DNA of 64,000 nucleotides from Andrena cerasifolii (Eukaryota > Arthropoda > Insecta > Hymenoptera > Andrenidae). The stretch is from positions 8,350,001-8,414,000 of the forward strand of contig NC_135133.1 in NCBI RefSeq assembly GCF_050908995.1, read 5' to 3'. The position numbers were made by a program, and so were the translations under genes. Shown here in pieces: positions 1 through 10,925 of this stretch (its first letter is position 1; the number at the start of each line of letters is the position of its first letter). Under the pieces are notes generated by a model, which saw nothing but the letters and a program-made list of their open reading frames with translations, searched no databases and was not told where the DNA came from.

Positions 1-144
1 TCGCTCGCGATACCCCATCTTCCGCTCCCCCTGGAGACGCGGATTTATACAGCGTGGTTGGTAGGCCACGCTGGGAACGGACACGAGAGCGGCTGGACGC
101 CGGACGAGGCGATCCACGGGGCGATAGGGATGTCTGAATGAGTT

Positions 145-2567
145 GCAGTGGAAAGTGAAGGTATCGTGCCAGACCGTAAGCTGAATCGTACCTTGCGTTA
201 TCTGCACGCAATTGCGCTGATCAGAGTCGTGGGTAATGATGTTGTAAAGCTCTTCTTTGGACGAGGAGAGTGACAGGAGATGGGGAAGTCGGGATCAGTT
301 GGACGCAGTGGAAAGTGACTGTGTAGTGTCGGAAATAGTCGGATTTAGTCTTTCCCAACCTTTCTTCAGTCGCGACACCCTTTTATAATATTCAAATAAC
401 CTGCGATCACCCTCCCCTCCCATGTAATATAAAATACATTTAATGAGGTGAAGAAAATTCGTTAAAATAGGTATTTCGGAATATAATTCTAACTCAATAA
501 TATTCAATTATTTTAACCCTTCATTAACACTCTGGATGTGAGTCATACAGAAGCTGATTTCGACGCTCTGTACCTTTTCCACTGCGTAGAATGTCGTGGA
601 TATTTGTGGAACATCTCTGTTCTTTCAATTATCGAAATAGCCTACCTTCTATGTGCAAAATAAATACCTCACAAACTATTTTTTTCTCAGAATATTATAT
701 CCGAACAACAACTCTGTAGATGTTTTAACTCTGTAACTTTTTACTCTGTAAAAGTTACAATTCTTTGAGGATCTTTTTCCGTTTTTTCGTGATATATGGC
801 AATCTAGATTTTTTTCGGAATAGCTGTGATAAAATTTCAATAAAAAAAACTATTGGAATACATTCTAGGATACCTGCTATTTAATATATTTAATTATATT
901 ATTTAGTATGATGGTTGTGCTTGCATCCGGGTAACCAGCTTTCTCTTTTCTTCATAAATGAAAAATAAGTGTTACATCATTAACAGGATATGGCAATGTA
1001 ACCATATTAAAAGAAATAAATGCTAAGTATCGTCAACTAAAATCCTCTAATACTCGCAGGTTGGGAACCACTGCTACGTACGATTTTACTGATCAAAGCT
1101 TCGTTTGATGATATTTGAAAGATCTTGGGACGAGATGATAGAGATATGAAGGTGGAGTTGTGGGTGATCTTACAATGAGCACAGTAGAAGATGTCGGTGT
1201 TATATCAGACGCTGGATTGTATTTCAAGTCGAGGTTGCTTTGTGCAGTCCTGTTGGTACAAGTTTCAATGGAAGTCTCATATCTCTTTCAGTAGCAAGAT
1301 GATAGGCACTAGCTGCACACAGTAGAAGATCCCAGTCTCGTGTCAGACATTCGTCTATTCTACTCTCTACTACTTTTCTACCGTGACATACAATCGAGGT
1401 TCAGACCATTGATACTTCAATCACCAGAATTAAAGATTGAGAACGAAGAAGCTTAAACCAGCGCGCAGTAATCACGGTCGAAGTAGAAAGTATCGGTGCT
1501 ATGTCAGACAACTGACTGTATCCTCGTCTATGCTGCCTTGGCGCAGTTTTTCGAGTTGAAGCTTGAAGTAAGCGATGTTTCGAGAATTTTAAAAAGGGGC
1601 AGTGGAAAACACTAGTATCCTATCAGACCACTTGTTATTCTAGTGGCTTTCCAACAGAATTCCTGATCCTTACACATGTGTACGAAGCAGACAGGGGTAA
1701 CCCTTATCTACCCCAATCTCTATTAAACCTGAGGGGGATGTCTTACTCATAGAATACTCCCAGGTGAGCCAGCTCGGAAGCCTCGCCCAATTCCCGTCCC
1801 GAGGACATGCTTGTGGGTTTCAAATACCCATGGAAGCAATCCCCTGGCCTTGAGGGATGTGTTAGACAATAGAACAGGGCTACTTCTTGCTACCTTTGTG
1901 TCTATACATTGAACAGAATTAAAATTAATGACTTGTTGAGTACCTACGCGGTTCGATATTATCGACACGCGATGAGAAAGCCTAGCTGAGTGTGGGCTTA
2001 TCAAGATAGCCGGAGAAAATGACAATGTCGTGCCAAACGATAGATCATATCGTAATATCTACTAGCTTGATCTTGTGGCACGTGATTGGACACCAAAATG
2101 GGAAAATAATAACGTGGAACGCCTGAAGTAGAAAGTGACAGTATCGTGTCAGACGAGCGATTCCAGATTCCAAAGATTCCTAGATTCCCAAGGCTACCGA
2201 CTTGAACAGGTTATCAACTTTATTATTGGAATCTGAATCCATTAGCAATATCGGATTTGAAAACTATGACATCTCAAAATTATAAGTTAACTAATAATGA
2301 GATGGCTATAGTTGGAATTTTAAATCTCTATCTAGTTTTGCCAAAAGGGTTCGAAAGATAGGTAGCCATAGGAAACACGACTGCATTGCTTATAAATTTA
2401 AAAGTTCCGAGCATCGACTTCTGCTCGATCATAAACCTCCCGATCTATGAGTCCACGCTACTACGAAACTGAAACTTTAAACAGCAACCTTCAACATCTT
2501 CCGCAAAAGCTGATGCAACGCGACAGAAGCATAGCAGAAAGTGGAATGATCCAGTATCCGTTCAGAC
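145..2567 (+). repeat. Irregular array of a ~30-bp box, about nine copies
   Basis: A box approximating GCAGTAGAAAGTGACAG followed by TATCGTGTCAGAC recurs in one orientation at about 145-175, 305-335, 1182-1210, 1320-1348, 1481-1509, 1600-1628, 2012-2038 (weak), 2125-2154 and 2533-2567. The TCAGAC end is the best conserved part. Spacings are about 110-165 bp or several times that. The DNA between boxes looks unrelated apart from a weak pyrimidine-rich stretch just after some copies. This fits a decayed tandem family in which only one segment is still recognisable, or a set of selected sites. No long ORF runs through it. I do not recognise the family. Confidence 0.6.
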
Positions 2568-2639
2568 ACTCGACTATTTTTTTAGACGATCAAAATTCAA
2601 AAGAGCACCTCTCAAATTAATACACCTTCCGCACTGAAG

Positions 2640-4320
2640 CTTCACTCGCGATTTAACACAGTTTCCACCGGATCGCCAGTGCACGATGCATCGCGGCGAC
2701 CACGAGTCGACCTCGACGCAATTTCACAGGGAGCGCATTCGACGCGGGACCGAGGCGGAAAATAACGCTGCGCTGCAATCTCCCTATGCCCAAAACGTAT
2801 TTTCAACTCGACCCCCCCCGGCGGGGCAGGGATCGATAGGGCACTGTTCCGCCCCGATAGCCGTCTAATTAATATCAAAGTCGGCCAACGCGACGTTAAT
2901 TCGACCAAGCGGCGTTTCCCTGGTTCCGTGCCGTCGATTCCGGCGCGTCAAATCCGCCGGGCGAAAATATCGCACCAATCCTCCGCGGTCCCGTGAGGAT
3001 GCTCGATCTGTCGGCTCGAAACCTGCTCCACATTCGCTGACCTTTACTATCGGAGGGCCAGGGAAATGCCAGAGTGCCCTCTCGCCGAGTCTCTAAAATC
3101 GCGAAAAGTTCACTCGACCCCCTTTCGTCTGGACGATGCAGTTTAATCGACGATCCCTTGATATAGGATCAGGGGTGGTCCAAGGGGTGGAAGAAATTTC
3201 GTTAGCCATTGAATTGTGGCGCAAGCTGACGCTGGTCCCCCCCTCGGCAAACGGAGGTGGGCGACTATTCATCTCGAGGAACAAGACCGCTAATAAAGCA
3301 TCGACGGGAACGGGCAGAGGCAGAAATAAAGAACGCCGGGGAGATATTAAGGCCCGATAATGGATTCCTCTGTTCCTTCGAGCGTTCCCTGCTACCTATC
3401 CCCGTGATATTCATTCCGCCATATTGTCAGACGGACCAGGTGCTTCCGTCTGACGACGACGCGTCTCGCTTCCGGGAGGGGTCCAAGAACCTTCCATTCC
3501 TTAATGAGAAAACAGCCCGGCATCCGGGCGGAGGAAAAGGGACGGCGGTCGCATTAAATTGTAACTTAACTGGAAACCTCGCCAACACCGACGGAACTGC
3601 GGATTAGAGAGCGGAAGGGAGGACGGTCTGGGAGGGAAAAAAAAATCGTGGGATTACAGTGGGTCAGGGAATTGTTGGCGCAGACGAATTCTGCGGGGAT
3701 GAACTTCTCGTTTGCATCTCTTTGCATCTTTATGTAGTCACGTGATTCTCGGCATGTTACCCTGGAGTGGTTAGGAATGCTCGTGTAGTTTACTGGTTTT
3801 GGGAGTTGTCCATGCGGGGGACCTTCTGGTCTTGGTTCTCAGAGGAAACGACTGCGCTGACGGCAGATTATTTATAGCAGAAGACTTGTGACTTACGACA
3901 TTTTCTTTATTGCATGTCCGTAGACAATACTGGAAATATTTATTGCCGCAATCGAATATTTAACGTGTAGGCCAGCTTATTTAGTATTAATGCGCGAGCG
4001 TTACAGTGCCCGATATCCTGAAATAAGTTAATTAAAAAGTAAATATATCCAATAGGTAATGTATTCTGTATAGGATATTTTGATAATTTCAGTGGAATTC
4101 CGTATCGAAGACGACGTACATAAATCAGCAGCACATAAATGCGTAGGTATTATTGAATTTGTTTCGCTTCGAAGAATCAATATTGGACTACTCGAAAACG
4201 TTGCTTCTCACCACTTTTCGACCATTCGAACTCGATACGGATATGTAGGCGTACACCTGAAGGTATATGAATCTGCCCCACTCTGTTCAAAGGTACCGAC
4301 AAGTGGAGTAATTTTGACCA
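2640..4320. other. Intergenic DNA, no gene seen
   Basis: The part from about 2640 to 3650 is GC- and CpG-rich with short overlapping ORFs on both strands and no coding-like protein. From 3650 to 4320 the sequence is AT-richer and again shows no convincing exon. I see no RNA gene here. Confidence 0.5.
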
Positions 4321-4323
4321 CTG

Positions 4324-4530
4324 GGGTAACTTTGACCAGAAAACTAGATTTTAAAAGAAATTCCTTTAGCATCTATTTGTATAAAAGATATTATCCTCGG
4401 ACAAAATGCAACTTGAAATAGGCAGTCAAAGCTATCCAAGGGACTTCGTCCGAGAATAACAATTTTTCTACAATAGATGCTAGAGGAATTTCTTTTAAAA
4501 TTTTCTAACCATTTCTGGTCAAAGTTACCC
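4324..4530. mobile_element. Hairpin element with ~85-bp inverted arms (MITE-like)
   Basis: The left arm (about 4324-4410) begins GGGTAACTTTGACC. The right arm (about 4443-4530) is its imperfect reverse complement, ending GGTCAAAGTTACCC. The arms share the AAAAGAAATTCC, TAGCATCTATT and TCGGAC blocks, separated by a loop of about 30 nt. There is no coding capacity. It is most simply a short non-autonomous foldback or MITE-type insertion. I could not define a target-site duplication with confidence. Confidence 0.65.
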
Positions 4531-5651
4531 TAGTTGACGATTCTCTCTTCACCTTCCTTCCCTGCTAATAATTGTCTACCACGCTGCACGTGCTACGAGA
4601 AGTATCTTTTATCGAAGCAGTACATCGATATAGCACATTTCCAATCGAACCTTCGCCTGATAACGAAACGAAGAGCACGCCGTACACCGTCGCGTAATCA
4701 TCGAGGCTTAATCTTATCGCGGTCCCCAGAGCGAGGAATCCTCGCCGATTAACACCGCGGAAATAGCGTCGAGGCATTATCTTTCGTCTGGCCTGACCGC
4801 AACCAGCAGTCACAGGATCGATCATTCTTGCGAAACTGTACCGGTGTTATCGGCAGCCGCGTAACCTTGCGAAATTATTGAACGACCGTTAGAACTTGGG
4901 CGCCACGTTATCGTGGAACGGCCTCAAGCACGATCGTTGGTCCTCTCCTGACGTATTTTCTCGTCCAGTAAACTGGAGGGCACGTTGCGGCGCGGATTAA
5001 TTCAGCGCGCCCCGCTCTGTTGATAGAAATGATGGAAAACGAGATAGCGCCGGGTGACCAGCTGCAACTAACTCATCCACGCTAATTGGATAGTGATTCT
5101 AAAGACAAAACCAAATATTTCTTGCCAGAGGCAAAAGCGGCCACTGCGCTACCCTAACCTCGTGTCGGTCCAGTCACTGACTCGCTTACTGAAGCGCAGC
5201 TTCTTGAACCTTCTATTCGCTAAGTAGGTGCACAGTAGTTTTGATAAGCAGCCGTTTCGATCGAACGAAATCTGACTCCTCAGCGAAGCTGACGGTAAAA
5301 TACGGATGAAATTCCTTTCGATTCTCTGTCTATCTGCGAAGTTCCGTTAAAATCGTTGAGTGGCCGTTTACAAGTGGTCCCCTCGTTAATTCACGTCGCG
5401 TCAGGTCTAGCCTAACGACTCTCACCTTGGCTCGTGCTGTATCAAGAAACTGTCGCCGGGATGCGCCGCATTGTCGGGGCATAATCGGTCCGCAAGTTGC
5501 TCGGACAAGCGATAGAACGAGGGAACGAGGTGGAAAAGGCAGGAATAGGTGGAGTGAAAAGGCAAGAGGAAGTGGAAGGGTGCAAGAGGAAGAGGAGCAG
5601 AGGCAACGATGGTGGGGGATCAATTTAGAAGCCGTGACTCACTCGACACGG

Positions 5652-5698
5652 TGACGTCGTTAGCGCACCCCTTCCGCCCTCCCCCCAGCCTCTATATA
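5652..5698 (+). promoter_or_regulatory. Possible core promoter: CRE-like site and TATA-like box
   Basis: TGACGTC, a CRE/ATF-type core, lies at 5652-5658, and TATATA at 5693-5698 inside TCTATATACC. A TCACA initiator-like sequence follows about 40 bp downstream. This is in the CpG-rich block upstream of the GlcAT coding exons. Such short motifs occur by chance, so it is only a candidate. Confidence 0.15.
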
Positions 5699-6733
5699 CC
5701 ACCCCCTCGAAAAAAGGGTATAATCCGGTCACAACTCTCTCTATCTCTCTAAGCGAGAACTAATCGAGGCCAGTGCACACTGTCAGGCGGAAAGGGACTG
5801 CGGGGGATGGGTGGTGTTCTCGTCGAGCCCCGGAGTATTATTTCTGGTATTCCTGTGTACACCGCCGTGTATCCGAAGAGGTGGCGTGCAGGCCGGAGGG
5901 AGGGATGGGGTAAGGGCACCGGCCAAGTTATCGTCGTGCCCGACAACACGCCGGCCCCTCGTTACGTCGAAAAAGCTCGAGCTCCTCTACCTTAGCCCGC
6001 GATGCACTTTACGCGCCAGCGACTCCTGTTTACCATCGCACGGAGGCGGAGGAGCGAGAGGCGAGGGACGCGGAGGAACAAGGAAAATCGCGAGGAGCAG
6101 AGAGTAGAGGGTGTAAACGAGGAAGAGGATGCGAAAGGGGAAGAGTACCCGACGCATCCTCTCTCCCGCGGCCGCCGAGCCAGCGTCCCCTCGCCCCAAT
6201 TACCGTGCCCATCGCGCACCGCCTCATCCACGCTCGTAATTTGCATCCGACCTCTATTTCCTTCCCACCCGTCGAATTACGCGGCCCTTCCCCGAAAGGT
6301 ACTAGGGAGACCAGCGGCTCGACTGGTCCTCGATCCTCGCCTCCTCCTCCCCTTGGGGGAAGAGGGAGAGTCGAGAGTGCAGAAGGCTGCAAGGGGTTCG
6401 CTCGACGCGAAGCACACGCTGAGTCTACACGAGGCTACCAACGGAAGGAAGATGCGCGCAAGGATGCCCTATGGTGGAACGTTACTCACGAGGCACACGA
6501 CCAACCAGGATAAGGTGCTCGGTCAGGCGACGTCGGCTCCTGGATCGTCGACCGACGAGCATCCTACTGACCCTCCGTTCACCGAGTCCTGGCGCCGAGG
6601 TACCCGCAGACGAGCCTCCCGTTGTCACACTCCGGCAACACCCACTTTCTCCTCTGGCCTCGTAACCTCGAGGGCCACTTTTTCCTTCTCTCCCTCACCA
6701 CCGTTGTCGAACGAGGCGCAGCACCACTCTGAC

Positions 6734-6860
6734 AGCACCACCACCACCACCACGGTACGATCCTCGGCTACCAACGGGTAGCACCAGCACGATAGGAAAC
6801 CACCACCACCACCACCACCACCGCCACGGTCACCACTACCACCGCTGCCGCCACGAGCAG
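6734..6860. repeat. (ACC/CCA)n microsatellites
   Basis: Two runs of ACC/CCA triplets lie at about 6734-6754 and 6799-6830, with a degenerate continuation of CCACTACCACCGCTGCCGCC type to about 6855. They lie in the GC-rich block 5' of the GlcAT gene and produce the homopolymeric Thr or Pro stretches seen in ORFs here. Confidence 0.85.
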
Positions 6861-7500
6861 CAGCACAGCAACCTCTTGGTGCTCGCCTTAATACTGGCGG
6901 CCAGTCCTCGCGGCCTGAAGCGCGTTACGCGGGGTTCCCCTCCCTTCGCGGCCTATCCACCACCCTGTTCCCGTACTAATTCATCACCAGCCTACGCGCA
7001 CCAAACGGAGCCTGCTCGCGTGCTCCTAGCCGATCCTCCCATACCAGCGGCGCGTGACCATCGATGAGGAACCCTCGGAGGAGAATCGTGAGGGCTGGCC
7101 CTATCTAAGCGGCTGTCTGCTCTAGCTGCCAAGCCTCGGAATGTCGCCCTCCTTGCGCCCCGCCAAGGCGCCTTCTGCGCCCAGTCACGGCAACCGATAT
7201 ATATGCGCGATCCTGGCACACGCGTGTCCGTGATCACGTCTTGGCATGCGCCTACCTACGCGCGCGCCTCGTGCCGCGCGCGCCGAATTCGTTCGACCAG
7301 CCTCGGTGTCGCTGCTCTCGATAAGTCATCCTAGGGATGTTTGTCTTTGAGGGATGGAGGAGGACGCGCTAATGGAGACTTTTTCATCCCCTTTCCAATC
7401 CTCTAACGTACAATCCCTACTTGCGATTGTATGATCAACTAGCGATCGCTCCGATTTGGGGACCTTTGCGCATTGGACTTGAGCAGTTAAGTGGGAACGG

Positions 7501-7579
7501 ATGAGCGGTTGTCTGGATAATAACGATGCGAGGAATGATGATTCGTGTGCGCTAGGTGACAGTGATTCTTCTTCGGAAG
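7501..7579 (+). CDS. Candidate alternative first coding exon of the GlcAT gene
   Basis: ATG at 7501 is the first ATG after an in-frame TGA. It opens 26 acidic, Ser-rich codons (starts MSGCLDNND, ends DSDSSSE) and runs into GAAG|GTATGT, a good splice donor, at phase 1. The next coding exon at 8913 also needs one upstream base, so joining would give ...SSSE-DYQERHKW. That product would lack the membrane anchor coded at 8437-8563, so it could be cytosolic. The exon may instead be 5' UTR, join to an unseen exon, or be chance. Evidence is phase and splice consensus only. Confidence 0.3.
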
Positions 7580-8436
7580 GTATGTATTTTTAGCGGGAAA
7601 ACTGATTTAGAGTTAAGGGAAGAAATGTGCGGACTTCGCGCGCCGAGATGGCTGATCCTGACGAGCGAATGCTGAAGTGCATGCTTCTAGGCTATATAGG
7701 CTATTTAAGTGGACCTTGAATGTTAAGAATTCGCCAACAACACGCGGTAGTTCGTAGGTGGTTATCGACCTATTCACTGACCGTGCCCAACGCAGTTTAA
7801 CTTCGGTGATCTATCGGGAACCGGTACTTTCTGCATGGCACAGTCGTTGGCAAGTGTATATAAATTAGAATATTGAATGTTTTCTTCGGGGATTGTTAAG
7901 AGTTTCTATAAATATTAAATGGTCAATGCACGATCTCCAAAACTACTCACTTTAGATACACGTGGACTATTTAAATTTGCCGCCTTTGTAAGCGCAGGCT
8001 CTCACCCAGCCTAGGGAGTTTCGCGCAGCTGGCGCCCTCTAGCCTGTACCCCGCTATGCGCATGCTTAACTACTTTCTCTGTAAAATATTTTCTTTATGG
8101 CGACGTCATTGAAGAATCGCTGTGTCTGACAATAATGATGTTCCTACTGATATCATAACTCAATTCTGTGTGCCTCAACCGAAATACTATTTCTCTGCCT
8201 CTCTCGCATCGATCCACAATTCATTTCATTGATAATGCAGTGGCAATTTATGAACATGTACCTTTCCTTTTAATACGTGACACCGCGGAAGAACCTGCGA
8301 GAATTGCGTCGATGTCCATCGCGGTGCGCCCTTGCGTTAGAGGTTAGGTTTCACCGTAGATTCTCGCATGAAAAGCCGAGCACCGTCGCGGGCGAAAATA
8401 GTTGGCACCGTAGAACAGTGTCATGGCGCGGCAACA

Positions 8437-8563
8437 ATGACAAAAAGTGTGTTTCTCACCGACGAATCTGGCACTAAACTTAATATGTGGGGCGGTTTTC
8501 GCTGTAACAGAGGCTTCCTGATACTGTTCCTCATTCATGTAATTGCATTTCAAAGTTTCATAT
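8437..8563 (+). CDS. GlcAT-P/S: GlcAT coding exon 1: cytosolic tail and signal anchor
   Basis: It codes 42 residues plus one base. MTKSVFLTDESG is followed by a Cys/Arg-containing stretch and the hydrophobic anchor, and it ends at TTCATAT|GTGAGT, a strong donor at phase 1. The split codon T|AT gives Tyr43, so the junction reads FQSFI-YYQERHKW. A stem and catalytic domain after an N-terminal anchor is the normal type II layout for Golgi glycosyltransferases. The upstream in-frame ATG at 8368 could extend it by 23 residues. Confidence 0.8.
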
Positions 8564-10495
8564 GTGAGTATTCGTCCAACAGCCTTTGCTTTCCATTTTT
8601 ATCTCCCGTCATTGAGGCCCGAGCGGTGCACATATGTGGACGGATGTAGTATTTACGCGAGAACACCGACCGCTCTGTATCTCGTTCGCTCTGCGCATGC
8701 GCCGCGCGAAATTCAAACGAGCCTTCCCGCCACTCCTTCCTCGCTCATCCCATTCATGCTTTTATCGTTATCTACGTCTGAGTTTCTGTACGATTTAGCG
8801 AATCTATGTCTATTAGGTTCTAAAATGTGTTACGTTAAAATATTGTTGTAAATTATGAAGTTTCAACTCTAAAGATATTCTATTATATTCGTGTTTTCCT
8901 TCCGTTTCAAAGATTACCAGGAGCGGCACAAATGGCAGGAGCTAAGGGACAAAGTGGAGTCCATGATCGTCGAGCAACGAGACACGTACGGTCTAACGTA
9001 TAGTATAATAACAAGGCTAGAGAGGCATGGCTTGTTCGGTGGGACCAACAAGCTGGACCCCGTCGAGAGACCCACGATCTACGCCATCACCCCCACGTTC
9101 GCTAGGCCCGTGCAAAAGGCCGAGCTGACACGGTTGTCCCAAACATTCCTCCATGTACCGAACTTCCATTGGATCGTCGTCGAGGACGCGGAGACGAAGA
9201 CGAAGCTGGTGACGAGATTCTTGGAGAACAGCAGCCTAATTTATACTCACCTAGCTGCGGCCACGCCGCCTAATTACAAGTTGGGTAGAAACGACCCGAA
9301 CTGGAAGAAGCCGCGGGGCGTCGAGCAGCGAAACGCGGCCTTGCGCTGGCTTCGGGAGAACCTGAAATTAAACGACAAGGGGATCGTGTTTTTCGCTGAC
9401 GACGATAACACGTACTCCATCAAGCTGTTCCACGAGGTAAGAGCATTAACGGCACGAACGGGTCGGTTCAGTCACGGAGATGTTATATAATATCGTGTGT
9501 CGCAGATGGAGAAGATTAGGAAGGTCGGCGTGTGGCCGGTAGGCCTTGTCGGCGGGCTGATGGTGGAGAAACCGACGTGTAATAACGTTACTAATAAGGT
9601 GGTCGGTTTCAACGCGGCCTGGAAGCCAGATCGCCCGTTCCCATTAGATATGGCTGGCTTCGCTATTAATCTCAGGCTCCTACTCGAGAACAAAGACGCC
9701 ATGTTTTCGTACGACGTCCAAGGTGGCTACCAGGAGAGCGAGATCCTCAGGCAGATTGTCACTAGGGACGAACTGGAACCACTGGCTGACTGCTGCACAA
9801 AGGCATGCATTGGTTACTTTGTAGTTCTTTAAGGGACTCGGAAATTGCAGGATGACTTTGAAGATGTTTGAACATTAGCAGTTCCTGATGCAAAATGAAA
9901 TTGATAAGTCCTTTGCCATTTTGCGATCAGAGGCTTCGCGAGATACGAGCGATTAAAGATTCAGAGTTCGACTTCCGGGGCGCGTTATTTGAATGCCAGT
10001 AACAGTTTAAATGCAACTCTGCGGTTGTTAGACGTAATCCAGGGATCCCGACCGACCCGGAGTTTATAGATTACTTGTAACCCATCATGCAGAACAGTAA
10101 AAATCTTCTAGATTTCTTTCATCCCGCAGAATTCACGTACTTCGATTTGTCCCTGCGTATAAGCAATGCGCAAGGTTTAAAAAGATAGCAAAGCTCTTAA
10201 TCATCATCGCACGAAACTTAAAGAATTGCAGTTAGAAAACAATTGGAACACGCTGTCCAGTTCGCCTTGAACTTTTTATTCTTTCCTCAAGTACATTACG
10301 TAGAACTAAGAGAAACCATAACCATTCAATTCATTGATCCTCGATCCTTCTATACCCTGTACGAAACACCGTGATCACGTTTCGACATTTGTGCAGGTGT
10401 ACGTGTGGCACACGCGAACGGAGCCGCCGCTCTTGAACGTGGAGCAGCTTCTAATAAAGAAAGGTAAACGCTCGAACGTAGGCATCGAAGTGTGA
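8437..10495 (+). CDS. GlcAT-P/S: Beta-1,3-glucuronosyltransferase (GlcAT-P/S, B3GAT family), four coding exons, 348 aa
   Basis: Joined exons 8437-8563, 8913-9436, 9506-9802 and 10397-10495 give 348 aa with all phases matching. The family transfers glucuronic acid from UDP-GlcUA to terminal galactose of glycoproteins and glycosaminoglycan linkers in the Golgi. Seen: a short cytosolic N-terminus, a signal anchor at about residues 26-43 (GFLILFLIHVIAFQSFI), then a lumenal domain with WIVVEDAE, RGVEQRNAALRW, the metal-binding DDD at 205-207 (FADDDNTY), FPLDMAGFA, the YQES glutamate E294 (the family's catalytic base) and WHTRTE (H321, R323). The start at 8437 has the context CAACAATGA. An in-frame ATG at 8368 would give 371 aa, and an in-frame TAG at 8338 bounds the exon. 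Motifs favour the P/S subgroup over the linker enzyme GlcAT-I, but P and S cannot be separated by eye. Confidence 0.93.
8913..9436 (+). CDS. GlcAT-P/S: GlcAT coding exon 2: stem and UDP-binding half
   Basis: The acceptor is a T-rich tract ending TTTCAAAG at 8912; the donor is CACGAG|GTAAGA at 9437. It codes residues 43-217: the stem (YQERHKWQELRDKVESM), the strand and helix motifs PTIYAITPTFARPVQKAEL and FHWIVVEDAETKTK, and the DDD metal site near its 3' end. The following intron (9437-9505) is only 69 bp, short but normal for insects. Confidence 0.93.
9506..9802 (+). CDS. GlcAT-P/S: GlcAT coding exon 3: acceptor-binding half
   Basis: The acceptor CGTGTGTCGCAG| lies at 9505. Residues 218-316 hold VGVWPVGLVGGLMVEKP, FNAAWKPDRPFPLDMAGFA and GGYQESEILRQ, and end with LADCCTK. 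The base after AAG is GC, not GT: the intron starts GCATGC at 9803. Reading on would add about nine residues (ACIGYFVVL) and stop, losing the conserved WHTRTE end. A GC-AG intron is therefore the simplest reading. Confidence 0.9.
10397..10495 (+). CDS. GlcAT-P/S: GlcAT coding exon 4: conserved C-terminal WHTRTE
   Basis: The acceptor ATTTGTGCAG| ends at 10396. The exon reads VYVWHTRTEPP, then a short Lys-rich tail ending VGIEV and TGA at 10493-10495. Joined to exon 3 it restores CTKV-VWHTRTE, a hallmark of the family in which the His and Arg contact UDP-GlcUA. Inside it, AAAG|GTAAAC near 10461 also fits a donor. Its use would replace the last ten or so residues, but VGIEV resembles the usual family terminus. 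Confidence 0.88.
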   Translation: MYVWHTRTEPPLLNVEQLLIKKGKRSNVGIEV

Positions 10496-10925
10496 CAGGA
10501 ACGTTAAGCTGTAGTTCGCCGAGGACTGCAATCATCGAGAAAGCCTGTGCCGCATCGCAGGGAAAATGATCAGAAGCACTCTCTACAAGTGAACGCGGAA
10601 AAACAATGAATTTTATATACGCTTTTATATCACTCGCTATTAGCCATGGGCGAATGCAGTGCCATAGCGAGTAGCTGCTTATACCTGCATATACTCGATA
10701 AGGAATTAGATGTGATACATCGATTGATCCGAGGTGAAACGTACGCCCGGTTTGTTGCGTAATCTACGAGTCCAACGTTCTGTCTTTTTTATTACGTTGC
10801 ATATGGCTGTCGGTACAAGTTCTTTGTTTGTACAGTTGGAACGCGCGCGTGTGCAGTCCTTTTCAAACATTTGTAACGATCCGATCCAACGTTTTGACGA
10901 ATAAAGTTTTACGGCGAAGAAAGAG
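10496..10925 (+). terminator. GlcAT-P/S: GlcAT 3' UTR with poly(A) signal at 10900-10905
   Basis: An AATAAA hexamer lies at 10900-10905, about 400 nt after the stop, within GACGAATAAAGTTTT. It is the first strong signal on this strand after the stop codon. The Fas2 transcript comes from the opposite strand and may end in the same region, so the two 3' ends could overlap. Confidence 0.45.

Larger units (their letters stand above)
4531..7500. other. Upstream region of the GlcAT gene with a CpG-rich, low-complexity block
   Basis: From about 5400 to 7300 the sequence is strongly GC- and CpG-rich, with polypurine runs (5520-5620, 6030-6140) and CCA-type microsatellites (6734-6860). Several overlapping ORFs exist here, the longest 6002-6781 on +. 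Their translations are Arg/Pro/Ser/Thr-rich low complexity and none resembles a known protein. It probably holds promoter and 5' UTR sequence for the + strand gene at 8.4 kb, but transcript data would be needed to place a start site. Confidence 0.4.

Noticed and set aside
145..2567. CRISPR-like array
   Set aside because: Repeats are diverged, spacings are irregular (110 to about 880 bp), no cas genes, and the genome is eukaryotic.
6002..6781. 259-codon ORF on + in the GC-rich block
   Set aside because: Arg/Ser/Thr/Pro low-complexity translation, overlapping ORFs in other frames, CCA microsatellite inside, no family resemblance. More likely GC-rich promoter or 5' UTR DNA.
9803..9832. GlcAT ending at 9832 (…ACIGYFVVL stop)
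   Set aside because: This would remove the conserved VWHTRTE end, which is present in frame at 10397 behind a good acceptor; read-through is at best a minor form.
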